Position numbers and translations under genes: made by a program
Part shown: positions 45,522 through 53,272 of the stretch, piece after piece
How positions within the stretch are numbered: position 1 is the stretch's first letter
How the letters are laid out: each line of letters opens with the position of its first letter
Notes under the pieces: model-generated
Told to the model about the DNA's origin: nothing
The model's database searches: none
The model's input: only the letters and a program-made list of their open reading frames with translations
Assembly (NCBI GenBank): GCA_040905145.1
Contig: JBBDSC010000123.1
Span: forward strand, 1-64,000
Direction of reading: 5' to 3'
DNA length: 64,000 bases
Source of the DNA: DATGMS01 sp040905145
GTDB lineage: Bacteria; Bacteroidota; Bacteroidia; Cytophagales; Cyclobacteriaceae

Positions 45522-45888
45522 CTGTATATCATTCGATTTTTAAAGGACAGGACTTGAATCCACTAACAATACCTTTGTGATTTCCAATTTTTTAACCACC
45601 AAGTGCACAATGGCTGCACAAAGTAACACGAAGAAGGCTTTGTGACACCATGGGGTTCTCTTTTTAACCACTGAGGCCGCCGAGTCACACAGGGCTTTTT
45701 CCTCTGTGACTGTGGTCAGACCCTTTTTTTCACCACAGATTCCATGGACCTGCCGGCCGGCAGGTTCTCACCGATATTTTTAATTTTTTCTCTGTGTGAA
45801 TCTGTGTCTATCTGTGGTCAAATTCTTTTTCTCACCAAAGATTTTAATTACTTCTCCGTGTAAATCAGTGGTTAAATCCTCTTTTTCA
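45522..45888. repeat. Cluster of CTGTG/CACAG-type intergenic repeats
   Basis: Four related modules follow one another: AACCACCAAG with CACAAAG; AACCACTGAGG with CTCTGTGACTGTGGT; CACCACAGATTCC with CTGTGTCTATCTGTGGT; and CACCAAAGATTT with CAGTGGTTAAA. Each has an ACCAC-type start and a GTGGT-type end, that is, an inverted-repeat module. An 18-bp perfect palindrome, ACCTGCCGGCCGGCAGGT, lies at 45748-45765. No ORF is present. Similar repeats are scattered between genes in many Bacteroidota. Confidence 0.65.
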
Positions 45889-46593
45889 TTAGGTTCGCAT
45901 TTTCACGGTTTTGGCAGGATTCCCGGCCACCACACTGTAAGGCGGAACATCTTTTGTCACTACACTTCCCGCTGCTATTACAGCCCCCTTTCCAATGATA
46001 ACACCCGCAAGTATGATGACATTGGCGGCAATCCAGCAATCATCCTCAATTTTCACAAATGATCTGCTCACCCCCTGATCTACCATCGGTATTTGCGGAT
46101 CATTGAAATTATGGTTTTCGGAGTAAATGCTTACTCTCGGAGAAATCATCACATTATCCCCAATTTCTATAAGCCCGGAACATCCAATATACGAATAGGG
46201 TCCAATACTTGAATTATTTCCCACTTTCAGCCCATCACCTGGGTCTCCTCCATACAGATTAGTTGGCCGGATAATGGCATAACTACCCACGGTCACTTTG
46301 TCACCAAAGGTGACCCCCCCCTGTGAAAAACAGTTGATTTCACAATTGTCCTGGGCGACAAAATTCCTGCCTACCGAAAGATAATGTGCTTGTCTTATCG
46401 TTACTCTTTTACCGATTAACAAGACACCTTTGGAAGATTTAAACCAAATTCTTTTGAAGGAACCGCGCAAAAACCAAATAAACATCCTAAAAAGAACACC
46501 CCAGGTAGAGCGGTTATCCCATCGGTGATCAAACCGATTCGACAGATCTATTCCGGTGAACTTACTGATTAATTGGCCTGTAAAATTATTCAT
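45889..46593 (-). CDS. Hexapeptide-repeat acyltransferase (WcaF/Maa-like)
   Basis: This 234-aa protein has a left-handed beta-helix made of hexapeptide repeats (IRQAHYLSVGRNFVAQDN, IRPTNLYGGDPGDG, SSIGPYSYIGCSGLIEIGDN) and the catalytic-His stretch SIYSENHNFNDPQIPM. It ends in VIIGKGAVIAAGSVVTKDVP, as in O-acetyltransferases. It most likely O-acetylates a sugar of the repeat unit with acetyl-CoA. It overlaps the preceding glycosyltransferase gene by 8 bases, so translation is coupled. Confidence 0.9.
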   Translation of the reverse strand: MNNFTGQLISKFTGIDLSNRFDHRWDNRSTWGVLFRMFIWFLRGSFKRIWFKSSKGVLLIGKRVTIRQAHYLSVGRNFVAQDNCEINCFSQGGVTFGDKVTVGSYAIIRPTNLYGGDPGDGLKVGNNSSIGPYSYIGCSGLIEIGDNVMISPRVSIYSENHNFNDPQIPMVDQGVSRSFVKIEDDCWIAANVIILAGVIIGKGAVIAAGSVVTKDVPPYSVVAGNPAKTVKMRT

Positions 46594-47716
46594 TTAACAC
46601 CCTTCTGAAACAATCCTTTAAAGATAGGAAAAAAATTTCTGAGGAGAATTTTTTCAACCGGTTACTCCCAAGGGCGGTCATGCTATTCCTTAGCTCCTTA
46701 TCCTCTCCTATTTTACGCATGGCTTCTTCAAAACCTAAAGGAGTATTTTCTTTTACAGTAATCACTGCCTCTCCTCCCACTTCGGTTAGTGTATCCTGCT
46801 TGGCAATAATCACAGGGAGCCCGTAAGAAAACGCTTCCAAAATTGGCATTCCAAAGCCTTCATTTAATGAGGGGAAAACATAGGCAAAGGCATGGTGATA
46901 ATAATTTTCCAATTCTCCCAGGCTTACGTATCCCGGAAGGATCACCTTTTCCTCCAGTTTTAAATCATGGATAAGATCCAGGATAGGGTCAAAATCATCA
47001 AGGGTTTTCCTAGGGCCTCTTTGTCCTGCCAAGACAAGTTTAAAGGATTGAAAATCTTCCTTTTTAACCAATTCAGAAAATGCAATAACCAAGGTCAAAA
47101 GGTTTTTGCGTTTTTCCATTACCCCCACATGAAGGAAATAGGGATGGGGTATAGGGGAAATTTGGCTTTGGCTTCTTTCCTTTGGTCCGATATTGGACGA
47201 TGGGTACACCACATGAACAGGTAAAGAAGGCATCTTCAAATATTTTTTTATTTGTTTTTTGGAATATTCACTGATGGTGATGACTTGGGCATTTTTTCTT
47301 AAGCCAGCTTTTAACAACGCCAAATATATTTTTAGCCATAGAGGATTATAATGCTTGGGGTTTTCCCAAAAAAAAGCATCATGAATGACAGAAATTTTTA
47401 TGCCTTTTGACCAAAGGGGAGAGAGAATATCCGGTGAAAAAACAATAGCTGTATTGTATTTAATGGATAACCAGGGGATAATCACCAACTTTCGAAAAAA
47501 GTACAAAAGCTGATAGAAGAGATTTTTCCATAATGCCGTCTTCCCTTTAAAAAAGGAGCTGTTTCTGATCTCGTTCAGGCTTGGGGAAACGATAAATTCA
47601 AAATCATCTGAATTATTCTTCTCTATTTCCTCACAAAGACATTCAATATAAGTTTTAATGCCTGTCTGTGCAACATGTAAATAAAAAATGTCCACTAAGA
47701 CTTTTTTCTTTGCCAT
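46586..47716 (-). CDS. Glycosyltransferase family 4
   Basis: This 376-aa GT-B enzyme has an N-terminal domain (DIFYLHVAQTGIKTYIECL) and a group 1 domain: YFLHVGVMEKRKNLLTLVIA, VILPGYVSLGELENYYHHAF, FPSLNEGFGMPILEAFSYGL (with the E-x7-E nucleotide-sugar site). The layout is mannosyltransferase-like, but the donor is not certain. It starts where the polymerase gene ends (adjacent codons) and overlaps the acyltransferase gene. Confidence 0.92.
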   Translation of the reverse strand: MAKKKVLVDIFYLHVAQTGIKTYIECLCEEIEKNNSDDFEFIVSPSLNEIRNSSFFKGKTALWKNLFYQLLYFFRKLVIIPWLSIKYNTAIVFSPDILSPLWSKGIKISVIHDAFFWENPKHYNPLWLKIYLALLKAGLRKNAQVITISEYSKKQIKKYLKMPSLPVHVVYPSSNIGPKERSQSQISPIPHPYFLHVGVMEKRKNLLTLVIAFSELVKKEDFQSFKLVLAGQRGPRKTLDDFDPILDLIHDLKLEEKVILPGYVSLGELENYYHHAFAYVFPSLNEGFGMPILEAFSYGLPVIIAKQDTLTEVGGEAVITVKENTPLGFEEAMRKIGEDKELRNSMTALGSNRLKKFSSEIFFLSLKDCFRRVLNE

Positions 47717-49117
47717 TTAATTTGCCGGTAACAAACTTTTGGATTCAGAAGCTTTGATTTGATTATATTCTGTCATGCTATATCCCAACATCCACCACGT
47801 CAAAAGGGAAACGTATAAATATAACTCCGCATTGGCGGTGAAAAGTGGCAATAACAATCCAAATTTGGTGACAGCAGCAACAAATGCTATTCGGGCCTTA
47901 TATACATCTGGGGATTTTCTGAAGACTTTTAGGGATTTAGAAATCCCTAAAAGTAATACCGCTATATAGAGGAACATTCCCACTACCCCCAACTGCACAC
48001 CATAAATTAAAAACTGATTTTCCCCACCAACCCTTAACTCATCCTCCACACTGCCCACATTCCCACTCATCGCCAAACCAATCCCTTCCGGATTTAAAAT
48101 CATTGATTCCAAAGCCATCAGCCACTCCAATACGTGGCCAACACTTGATGCATTTTGGAAGGTGATGGTATCATAAACAAAATAGTAAAAATCATCACTT
48201 GCCAAAAACAATACGTATAAAACAAATAATGCAAAGACCAATGCACCTATGGCCAAGAGGCGATACAACTTAAATACCAAGGCAATAAAAAACACCATTA
48301 TAAAAAAGGCCGCAAAAGCCGCCCTTGAGGAAGAAAAAAACAAACTCCCTACAGAAACCATCATGACAAAGACATAAAAACCACCTTCTTGCCTCTTGGT
48401 GGTCAAATACCAAATCAACCCTGTGGAAAACCCCAGTAAGCAAGAACTGGCCAATTCCAAAGGATTCGAAAAAAAAGAGGCCAGACGCATGGCTGATGTC
48501 TGGGTTTCAAAAGTCCAAGCCAGGCCATAATTTCCTGTGGGTTCCATGCCATTAATCACATAATTGAATAAGGCATAGCCTGTAAAGTTTTGAAAATGAA
48601 TACCTACTACCGTTTCAAAAACATTCAGTACAAATGCTGCAACAGCAATAATCATGATGCATGTGAACAAAAGGGCAATCTGCCCCTTATTAAAAAAAGT
48701 GTTCCTCCCCAAAAAATAAAGAACACCCATCAAAAGGGTGTTTTTTAAATAAAGCAGCTTATTTATAAAACTAGCTTCTCCAAGGGGCAAAAACAAATAA
48801 ATGGTGGCCAATCCCAGAAAGGCTATAAAAAGCTTATCCACGATGTTCAAGTTCAGGACGTACCTAAAAGGGTCCCTTTGATAAAGAACAAAGGAAGCTA
48901 TACCCAATACCAGCACCAATTCCTTTAAATACTGAAAAATGGAAACCACTACCGTGGAACCAGTAGCCTGATAAACTATGCTTAGGATCGTAATATAAAA
49001 AGGCAAATATAAACACATGAAAAAAATCACATATTCATACTTTCCTTCAAACAGAATGTTTTTGAGGGTAAAATAAAAAAGTATAACAACCCCTATGACA
49101 ACAATTATAAAAAGCAA
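47717..49117 (-). CDS. Wzy-like O-antigen/exopolysaccharide polymerase
   Basis: This 466-aa integral membrane protein has about 11-12 spans and a larger periplasmic loop (about residues 300-375) holding HVLEWLMALESMILNPEGIG and GGENQFLIYGVQLGVVGMF, the O-antigen ligase/polymerase (Wzy_C-like) pattern. It joins lipid-linked repeat units in the periplasm. It sits within the cluster together with Wzx, Wzz-like and Wza-like proteins, which supports polymerase over ligase. Confidence 0.82.
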   Translation of the reverse strand: MLFIIVVIGVVILFYFTLKNILFEGKYEYVIFFMCLYLPFYITILSIVYQATGSTVVVSIFQYLKELVLVLGIASFVLYQRDPFRYVLNLNIVDKLFIAFLGLATIYLFLPLGEASFINKLLYLKNTLLMGVLYFLGRNTFFNKGQIALLFTCIMIIAVAAFVLNVFETVVGIHFQNFTGYALFNYVINGMEPTGNYGLAWTFETQTSAMRLASFFSNPLELASSCLLGFSTGLIWYLTTKRQEGGFYVFVMMVSVGSLFFSSSRAAFAAFFIMVFFIALVFKLYRLLAIGALVFALFVLYVLFLASDDFYYFVYDTITFQNASSVGHVLEWLMALESMILNPEGIGLAMSGNVGSVEDELRVGGENQFLIYGVQLGVVGMFLYIAVLLLGISKSLKVFRKSPDVYKARIAFVAAVTKFGLLLPLFTANAELYLYVSLLTWWMLGYSMTEYNQIKASESKSLLPAN

Positions 49118-49185
49118 TGTGCAATAAATGAAAATGGCAATTAAACTGGTAAAATAGAAATATTAGGTGTGGCCCTAAAATTTAA

Positions 49186-49971
49186 TCAATCCTCCTTGAC
49201 AATATAGGAAGTATTGTACTGTAACTTATCTGCTCTTCTTTTTATTAATTCCTCTATTTTCTTATCCCCTTTTTGTTTTTCGTCCGGTGCGTAAAATGCA
49301 CGTTCTCTATTTTCTGTACCCACTGGGGGCTTACAGAGATAATAAATAGCCAAAGATTTCCTCACCTCACCGTTCGGAGAGCTCACCGCTCTGCTCAAAC
49401 CATGCCAGGACTGATGGGTAGTATCAAACAGAACCGCCCGGTTAAATTTGATCTCCACTTCCTTCTCCAACTGCTTGGGTTCAGGGATTTTCTCACAATG
49501 GCTCCACATTCCAAAATGTCCCCCCCATTCTTCCTTCCATTCTTCAGGAAGATAAATGATAAGGTTCAACTTTCGCTGAAGTCCCACTTTCGGGTGAAGA
49601 TTATAGTCTAAATGAGGGTTCAGCTTTCCTCCATTTTTATGTAAATGCCAACCGCCTCCATGCAGCCCTGGGTCAGCAAATAACTTTACACCAACAAGTT
49701 GGCTTAAGCATTTAACCACTTCATCCGAACATAAATATTTGAAAAATGAATAGGTGTTTTTCGGAAATTTATTCCAATCATTTAGCGCTGACTTTTTCTC
49801 CAATGGATTATCATAACGGAACAAACTTGTGTCATCAATTTCCGGGAATTCCGTAGACAGCTTTTTAGCAAAACCTTGTTCCAAGAAATCATCTATTATC
49901 AAATGAGGAAAGGGTTCTCCCTTTTGAAAATCAGCTTTATGCTTTATAATTAGCTTGGTATTAATTTTCAT
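49186..49971 (-). CDS. 2OG-Fe(II) oxygenase-like protein
   Basis: The ATG at 49971 gives 261 aa and an 11-base overlap with the upstream GT2 gene; an earlier ATG at 49989 is possible. The prolyl-4-hydroxylase-type core has iron ligands HLD (LNPHLDYNLHPKVGLQRKLN) and a distal His in LFDTTHQSWHGLSRAV, with Arg in VRKSLAIYYL for 2-oxoglutarate. Similar proteins occur in polysaccharide and natural-product clusters as hydroxylases. Its position between the polymerase and a GT2 gene suggests modification of the sugar or an attached group; no substrate is known. Confidence 0.78.
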   Translation of the reverse strand: MKINTKLIIKHKADFQKGEPFPHLIIDDFLEQGFAKKLSTEFPEIDDTSLFRYDNPLEKKSALNDWNKFPKNTYSFFKYLCSDEVVKCLSQLVGVKLFADPGLHGGGWHLHKNGGKLNPHLDYNLHPKVGLQRKLNLIIYLPEEWKEEWGGHFGMWSHCEKIPEPKQLEKEVEIKFNRAVLFDTTHQSWHGLSRAVSSPNGEVRKSLAIYYLCKPPVGTENRERAFYAPDEKQKGDKKIEELIKRRADKLQYNTSYIVKED

Positions 49972-50890
49972 AACTTTCTGTAATTCCATGATAAAACCCT
50001 TTCAATGCATCAATAAACTTCTTAGGCCTCCATCTCCCTAAAAAATAAACACTATATAGCAGCATTTTAAATATTTGAATGAGATATGCAATGGGAAGGA
50101 ATACCCCATCCACATGCATTCTGATGAAAAACATTTGGTTCCTGTTGACCAGATAATGTAATTTTGAATTTAAATAACCTTCCTTCCCTTTTACTTTCGA
50201 TTTGGAAGACTGGCCTACAGAGTGGTAAATTACAGCAGAATGTTCATACCAAAGTTTATAACCCAATTCTCTGATTCTTAGAGACATATCCACATCCTCA
50301 AAAGAACCAAAGAAAAACACTTCTTTTAAAAGTCCTGCCTGTTTAACTACTTCCGCTTTCATCAAAAAACAACACCCAGTGATCCAATCTGTATCTTTAC
50401 TTGAAAGATTCTTATCATTACTTTTATTCTTTTCTCTTGTAAAGGAGAGTCCTAACACCGAATTATAGACACCCCCTGCATTCCATATCTTGGACTTGTC
50501 CGCAGTATAAAGAATCAGTGGTTGTGCTGCCCCATACTCATCCTTTTCATGTATGGAATTTATCAGACGGGTCAAGAAATCCGGATCTACTTCCGTGTCA
50601 TTGTTAAGCTCCATCACATATTCAAACCTCCGTTCCAAGGCATATCTTATTCCGACATTATTTCCACCACTAAAGCCTAAATTGTACTCGTTCTGAATGT
50701 AATCGATCGTATCTCCAAATTCAATTTTAAGTTTGGCTCCCGATTGGTCAGCGGAGGCATTGTCAACCAGTATTACCCTGTAATTTTTATAATTGATTTT
50801 GAAAATGGAATGGATACAAATTTGGGTCAAGTCGTATCCATTCCAATTAACGAGAATAATGGCTACCGAAGGCTCTTCTATAAAATCCAT
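49961..50890 (-). CDS. Glycosyltransferase family 2 (rhamnosyltransferase-like)
   Basis: This 309-aa GT-A enzyme starts with AIILVNWNGYDLTQICIHSI, has VILVDNASADQSG and YNLGFSGGNNVGIRYALE, the DxD-type ELNNDTEVD, and FFGSFEDVDMSLRIRELGY with the catalytic acidic cluster. C-terminal hydrophobic segments (about 245-275) may anchor it to the membrane. It overlaps the wzx 3' end by 44 bases and the oxygenase start by 11, so these genes are translated as a block. Confidence 0.92.
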   Translation of the reverse strand: MDFIEEPSVAIILVNWNGYDLTQICIHSIFKINYKNYRVILVDNASADQSGAKLKIEFGDTIDYIQNEYNLGFSGGNNVGIRYALERRFEYVMELNNDTEVDPDFLTRLINSIHEKDEYGAAQPLILYTADKSKIWNAGGVYNSVLGLSFTREKNKSNDKNLSSKDTDWITGCCFLMKAEVVKQAGLLKEVFFFGSFEDVDMSLRIRELGYKLWYEHSAVIYHSVGQSSKSKVKGKEGYLNSKLHYLVNRNQMFFIRMHVDGVFLPIAYLIQIFKMLLYSVYFLGRWRPKKFIDALKGFYHGITESYEN

Positions 50891-52163
50891 TAAAAATTTC
50901 CGGGCTCTTTTTGCGTATCAATACTGAACAGACGGCAAATATAATCAATTCCATTGAGAGTAAGGAATATGCCAGCCCCTTACCTCCAAATAAATAGGTA
51001 AGAACAGATGCCGCTATAACCATATAACAACACATAATCCAAGTGGTATTTAACAAAGTGTTTTTTTGGTCAGCCACCAATATCATGATCATATTAGCCA
51101 TATTTAAACTTGCCAAAAAAGGCACAAAACTTAAGATCCTCAAAAATTGAATGGAAGATTCAAACTCATTTCTTGAAATTATCCTGATAATCCCAGGTGC
51201 AAAAATCAAAACAAAAAGCGTAATGAACAGGGATATCCCCAAAGCCCCCCAATAGATTTTTTTCATAAAACCATAAAACAAATGGATGTCATATTGATAA
51301 AGTTTGCTTGCATTGGGATAAACCGCCTGCGCAATAAGCGTTGGGGCCATACGGAGGACCATGCTGATCCTTTCGGCCATACTGTACATGCCCAGGATAC
51401 TGGCACTGGCAAAAAAGCTCAGGATAATCAACCCCCCATGCACAGAGATGTGGGAGCCTATCGTCGACAGGAACAGGGTGAAATTTTCTTTCCACGAGAG
51501 AATGACCTCGCCCATCTTGGGAAGAAAGATTTTAATTTCTAACTCATGATGTATATAAGACAACAATAAAAGGTTCACGCCCAAGGCTGTAATGCCCAAA
51601 AGTAAGTTTACCCATTTGGCATCATCGGGCTGGTTAATGAACAGGATCAGGGCCAGCAGGTACAATACCTTGCTGATTACATTGGCTACGGAAGCCATCC
51701 TCATTTTTTCCAGGCCCTGAAAAAACCAGGTGGATGCCGTTGCTTCCGAGAAAAGAAGCAGCAGGGAAAACACTAAAATCACCTGGTATTCCGAAAAAAA
51801 ATCAAAACCGAACACCAGGATCATAATGATAATACAAGCAGATAAGGCCAATAAAACCTTACTGAAAAACACCTTGGAAGCAACCGCTGACATGGCAGAT
51901 TTATTTTCTTGGTTGATCGCTATTTCTCTGGGACCGCTCAGATTGTATCCAAAGCTAACCCCCACATTTGCCAAAAAAGTTACAGAAAGTGCCAGGTTGA
52001 CCAGACCAAATTGATCCACCCCCAGAGCCTGAATCAACAGGGGCATGGATATTAAAGAAATTAGAACATTGGAAGATTGGATGATAAATAAAAAAATGAA
52101 ATTGTGGAGGGACTTATGCCTGATTAAATAAAAGAAATTAAAGGATTTCAGCTTTTCAAGCAT
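50847..52163 (-). CDS. Wzx-type polysaccharide flippase
   Basis: The ATG at 52163 (MLEKLKSFNFFYLIRHKSLH) gives 438 aa with about 12 membrane spans. A longer frame from 52274 overlaps the Wzz-like gene and lacks family character. It belongs to the MOP/PST group: SLISMPLLIQALGVDQFGLV near the N-terminus and GYNLSGPREIAINQENKS. It flips the lipid-linked repeat unit to the periplasmic face. It lies 19 bases after the Wzz-like gene. Confidence 0.88.
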   Translation of the reverse strand: MLEKLKSFNFFYLIRHKSLHNFIFLFIIQSSNVLISLISMPLLIQALGVDQFGLVNLALSVTFLANVGVSFGYNLSGPREIAINQENKSAMSAVASKVFFSKVLLALSACIIIMILVFGFDFFSEYQVILVFSLLLLFSEATASTWFFQGLEKMRMASVANVISKVLYLLALILFINQPDDAKWVNLLLGITALGVNLLLLSYIHHELEIKIFLPKMGEVILSWKENFTLFLSTIGSHISVHGGLIILSFFASASILGMYSMAERISMVLRMAPTLIAQAVYPNASKLYQYDIHLFYGFMKKIYWGALGISLFITLFVLIFAPGIIRIISRNEFESSIQFLRILSFVPFLASLNMANMIMILVADQKNTLLNTTWIMCCYMVIAASVLTYLFGGKGLAYSLLSMELIIFAVCSVLIRKKSPEIFNGFYRRAFGSHYSR

Positions 52164-52182
52164 TCTTTTTTTATTAAAAAAA

Positions 52183-53265
52183 TCATATCCTGTCCTTCTG
52201 GAGGTGTCCCTGATAAATAGTGGATAAATAAATGTAGAATAAGGCCAACAACAAAAATATAAAAGCACCGGCAACTATCCCAACACTCAATTTAATCTTG
52301 GATTCTTCCAAGGGGTATCTGGGACTGTCAATAATTTGTATTAAAGGGGAATTATTACGATGGCTTATTTTTGCAATCTCCAGATTCTTTACTATTTCCT
52401 CGTATACCGCTATAGAGGCCTGCACATCCACTTGACTGCTTTTGGCTTCTACCGTACCTTTTTGCAGCAAAGGGTTGGGGTTCGGAACCTGGTCCTGCAA
52501 CAACGCATATTTTTCCAGACTTTGGTCCAACACCCTTCTTACACTATCTGATTGCATTTGCAATATTGACAGGTTTTCCCCTGTCTTTTTTGTCTTGGTA
52601 AAAAGATAAAATTCATTGACATTTTCTACCAGCGTTTCGTTAAAAATTTTGGAAAAGGATTCATCCTTTGACTGAATAGCCACTTTGATGATGCTTAATC
52701 TCCTGTCCGGTTTGTCTACCACAAGGTTTTCCTTTTTAAGGACTTTTAAAATCTCCTTTACCACACTATCTTGCTGGATCGAAAATTTCTCTCTGGCCAA
52801 ACCAAAATCCAATTGGCTAAAATCTACTTCATCCGCCCATTTCTTTTCCAGTTTATTAAAATCAATATACCTGTCAATCAACAGATAGCTTGAATCTTTC
52901 TCACTAAAAGGGCTCAATAACGTTTTGGCCAGCATGTTTCCAGACTTATACAATTCCATGATATTATCGCCCTCAAAAAGTCCACTTCCAGATCCCAATG
53001 AACCGATATCCAGTCCCAATAAAGAGGCTATTCCAGACATATTGCCAATTCCTCCCAAATTGGTTTCCTCCAGGACAAAGCTTGTCTCCGCTGTATAAAC
53101 AGGTTTTTTTATAATAGAAGCCAAGGCTCCAAGTATTCCTCCCAATACTATGGCAATCCCAATAAATTTCCACTTCTGCTTGAACACCTGCATCCAGGAG
53201 GTCATTCGATGGAACAACTCCCGCATGGTAATTTTATCGTCTATTATATGTTGCTGATCTGGCAT
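52183..53265 (-). CDS. Wzz-like chain-length determinant protein
   Basis: This 360-aa protein has two membrane spans: the first near residues 34-55 (FIGIAIVLGGILGALASII) and the second near 325-348 (GIVAGAFIFLLLALFYIYLS). Between them lies a periplasmic coiled-coil region, with a PRYPLEESK motif just before the second span. There is no tyrosine-kinase domain. It sets polymer length with Wzy and contacts the export protein. Seven bases separate it from the Wza-like gene. Confidence 0.9.
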   Translation of the reverse strand: MPDQQHIIDDKITMRELFHRMTSWMQVFKQKWKFIGIAIVLGGILGALASIIKKPVYTAETSFVLEETNLGGIGNMSGIASLLGLDIGSLGSGSGLFEGDNIMELYKSGNMLAKTLLSPFSEKDSSYLLIDRYIDFNKLEKKWADEVDFSQLDFGLAREKFSIQQDSVVKEILKVLKKENLVVDKPDRRLSIIKVAIQSKDESFSKIFNETLVENVNEFYLFTKTKKTGENLSILQMQSDSVRRVLDQSLEKYALLQDQVPNPNPLLQKGTVEAKSSQVDVQASIAVYEEIVKNLEIAKISHRNNSPLIQIIDSPRYPLEESKIKLSVGIVAGAFIFLLLALFYIYLSTIYQGHLQKDRI

Positions 53266-53272
53266 TAAAGAA

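Noticed and set aside
52164..52274. Extended N-terminus of the flippase (frame open to 52274)
   Set aside because: The extra 37 residues overlap the Wzz-like gene on the same strand and do not look like a membrane-protein start; the ATG at 52163 does.
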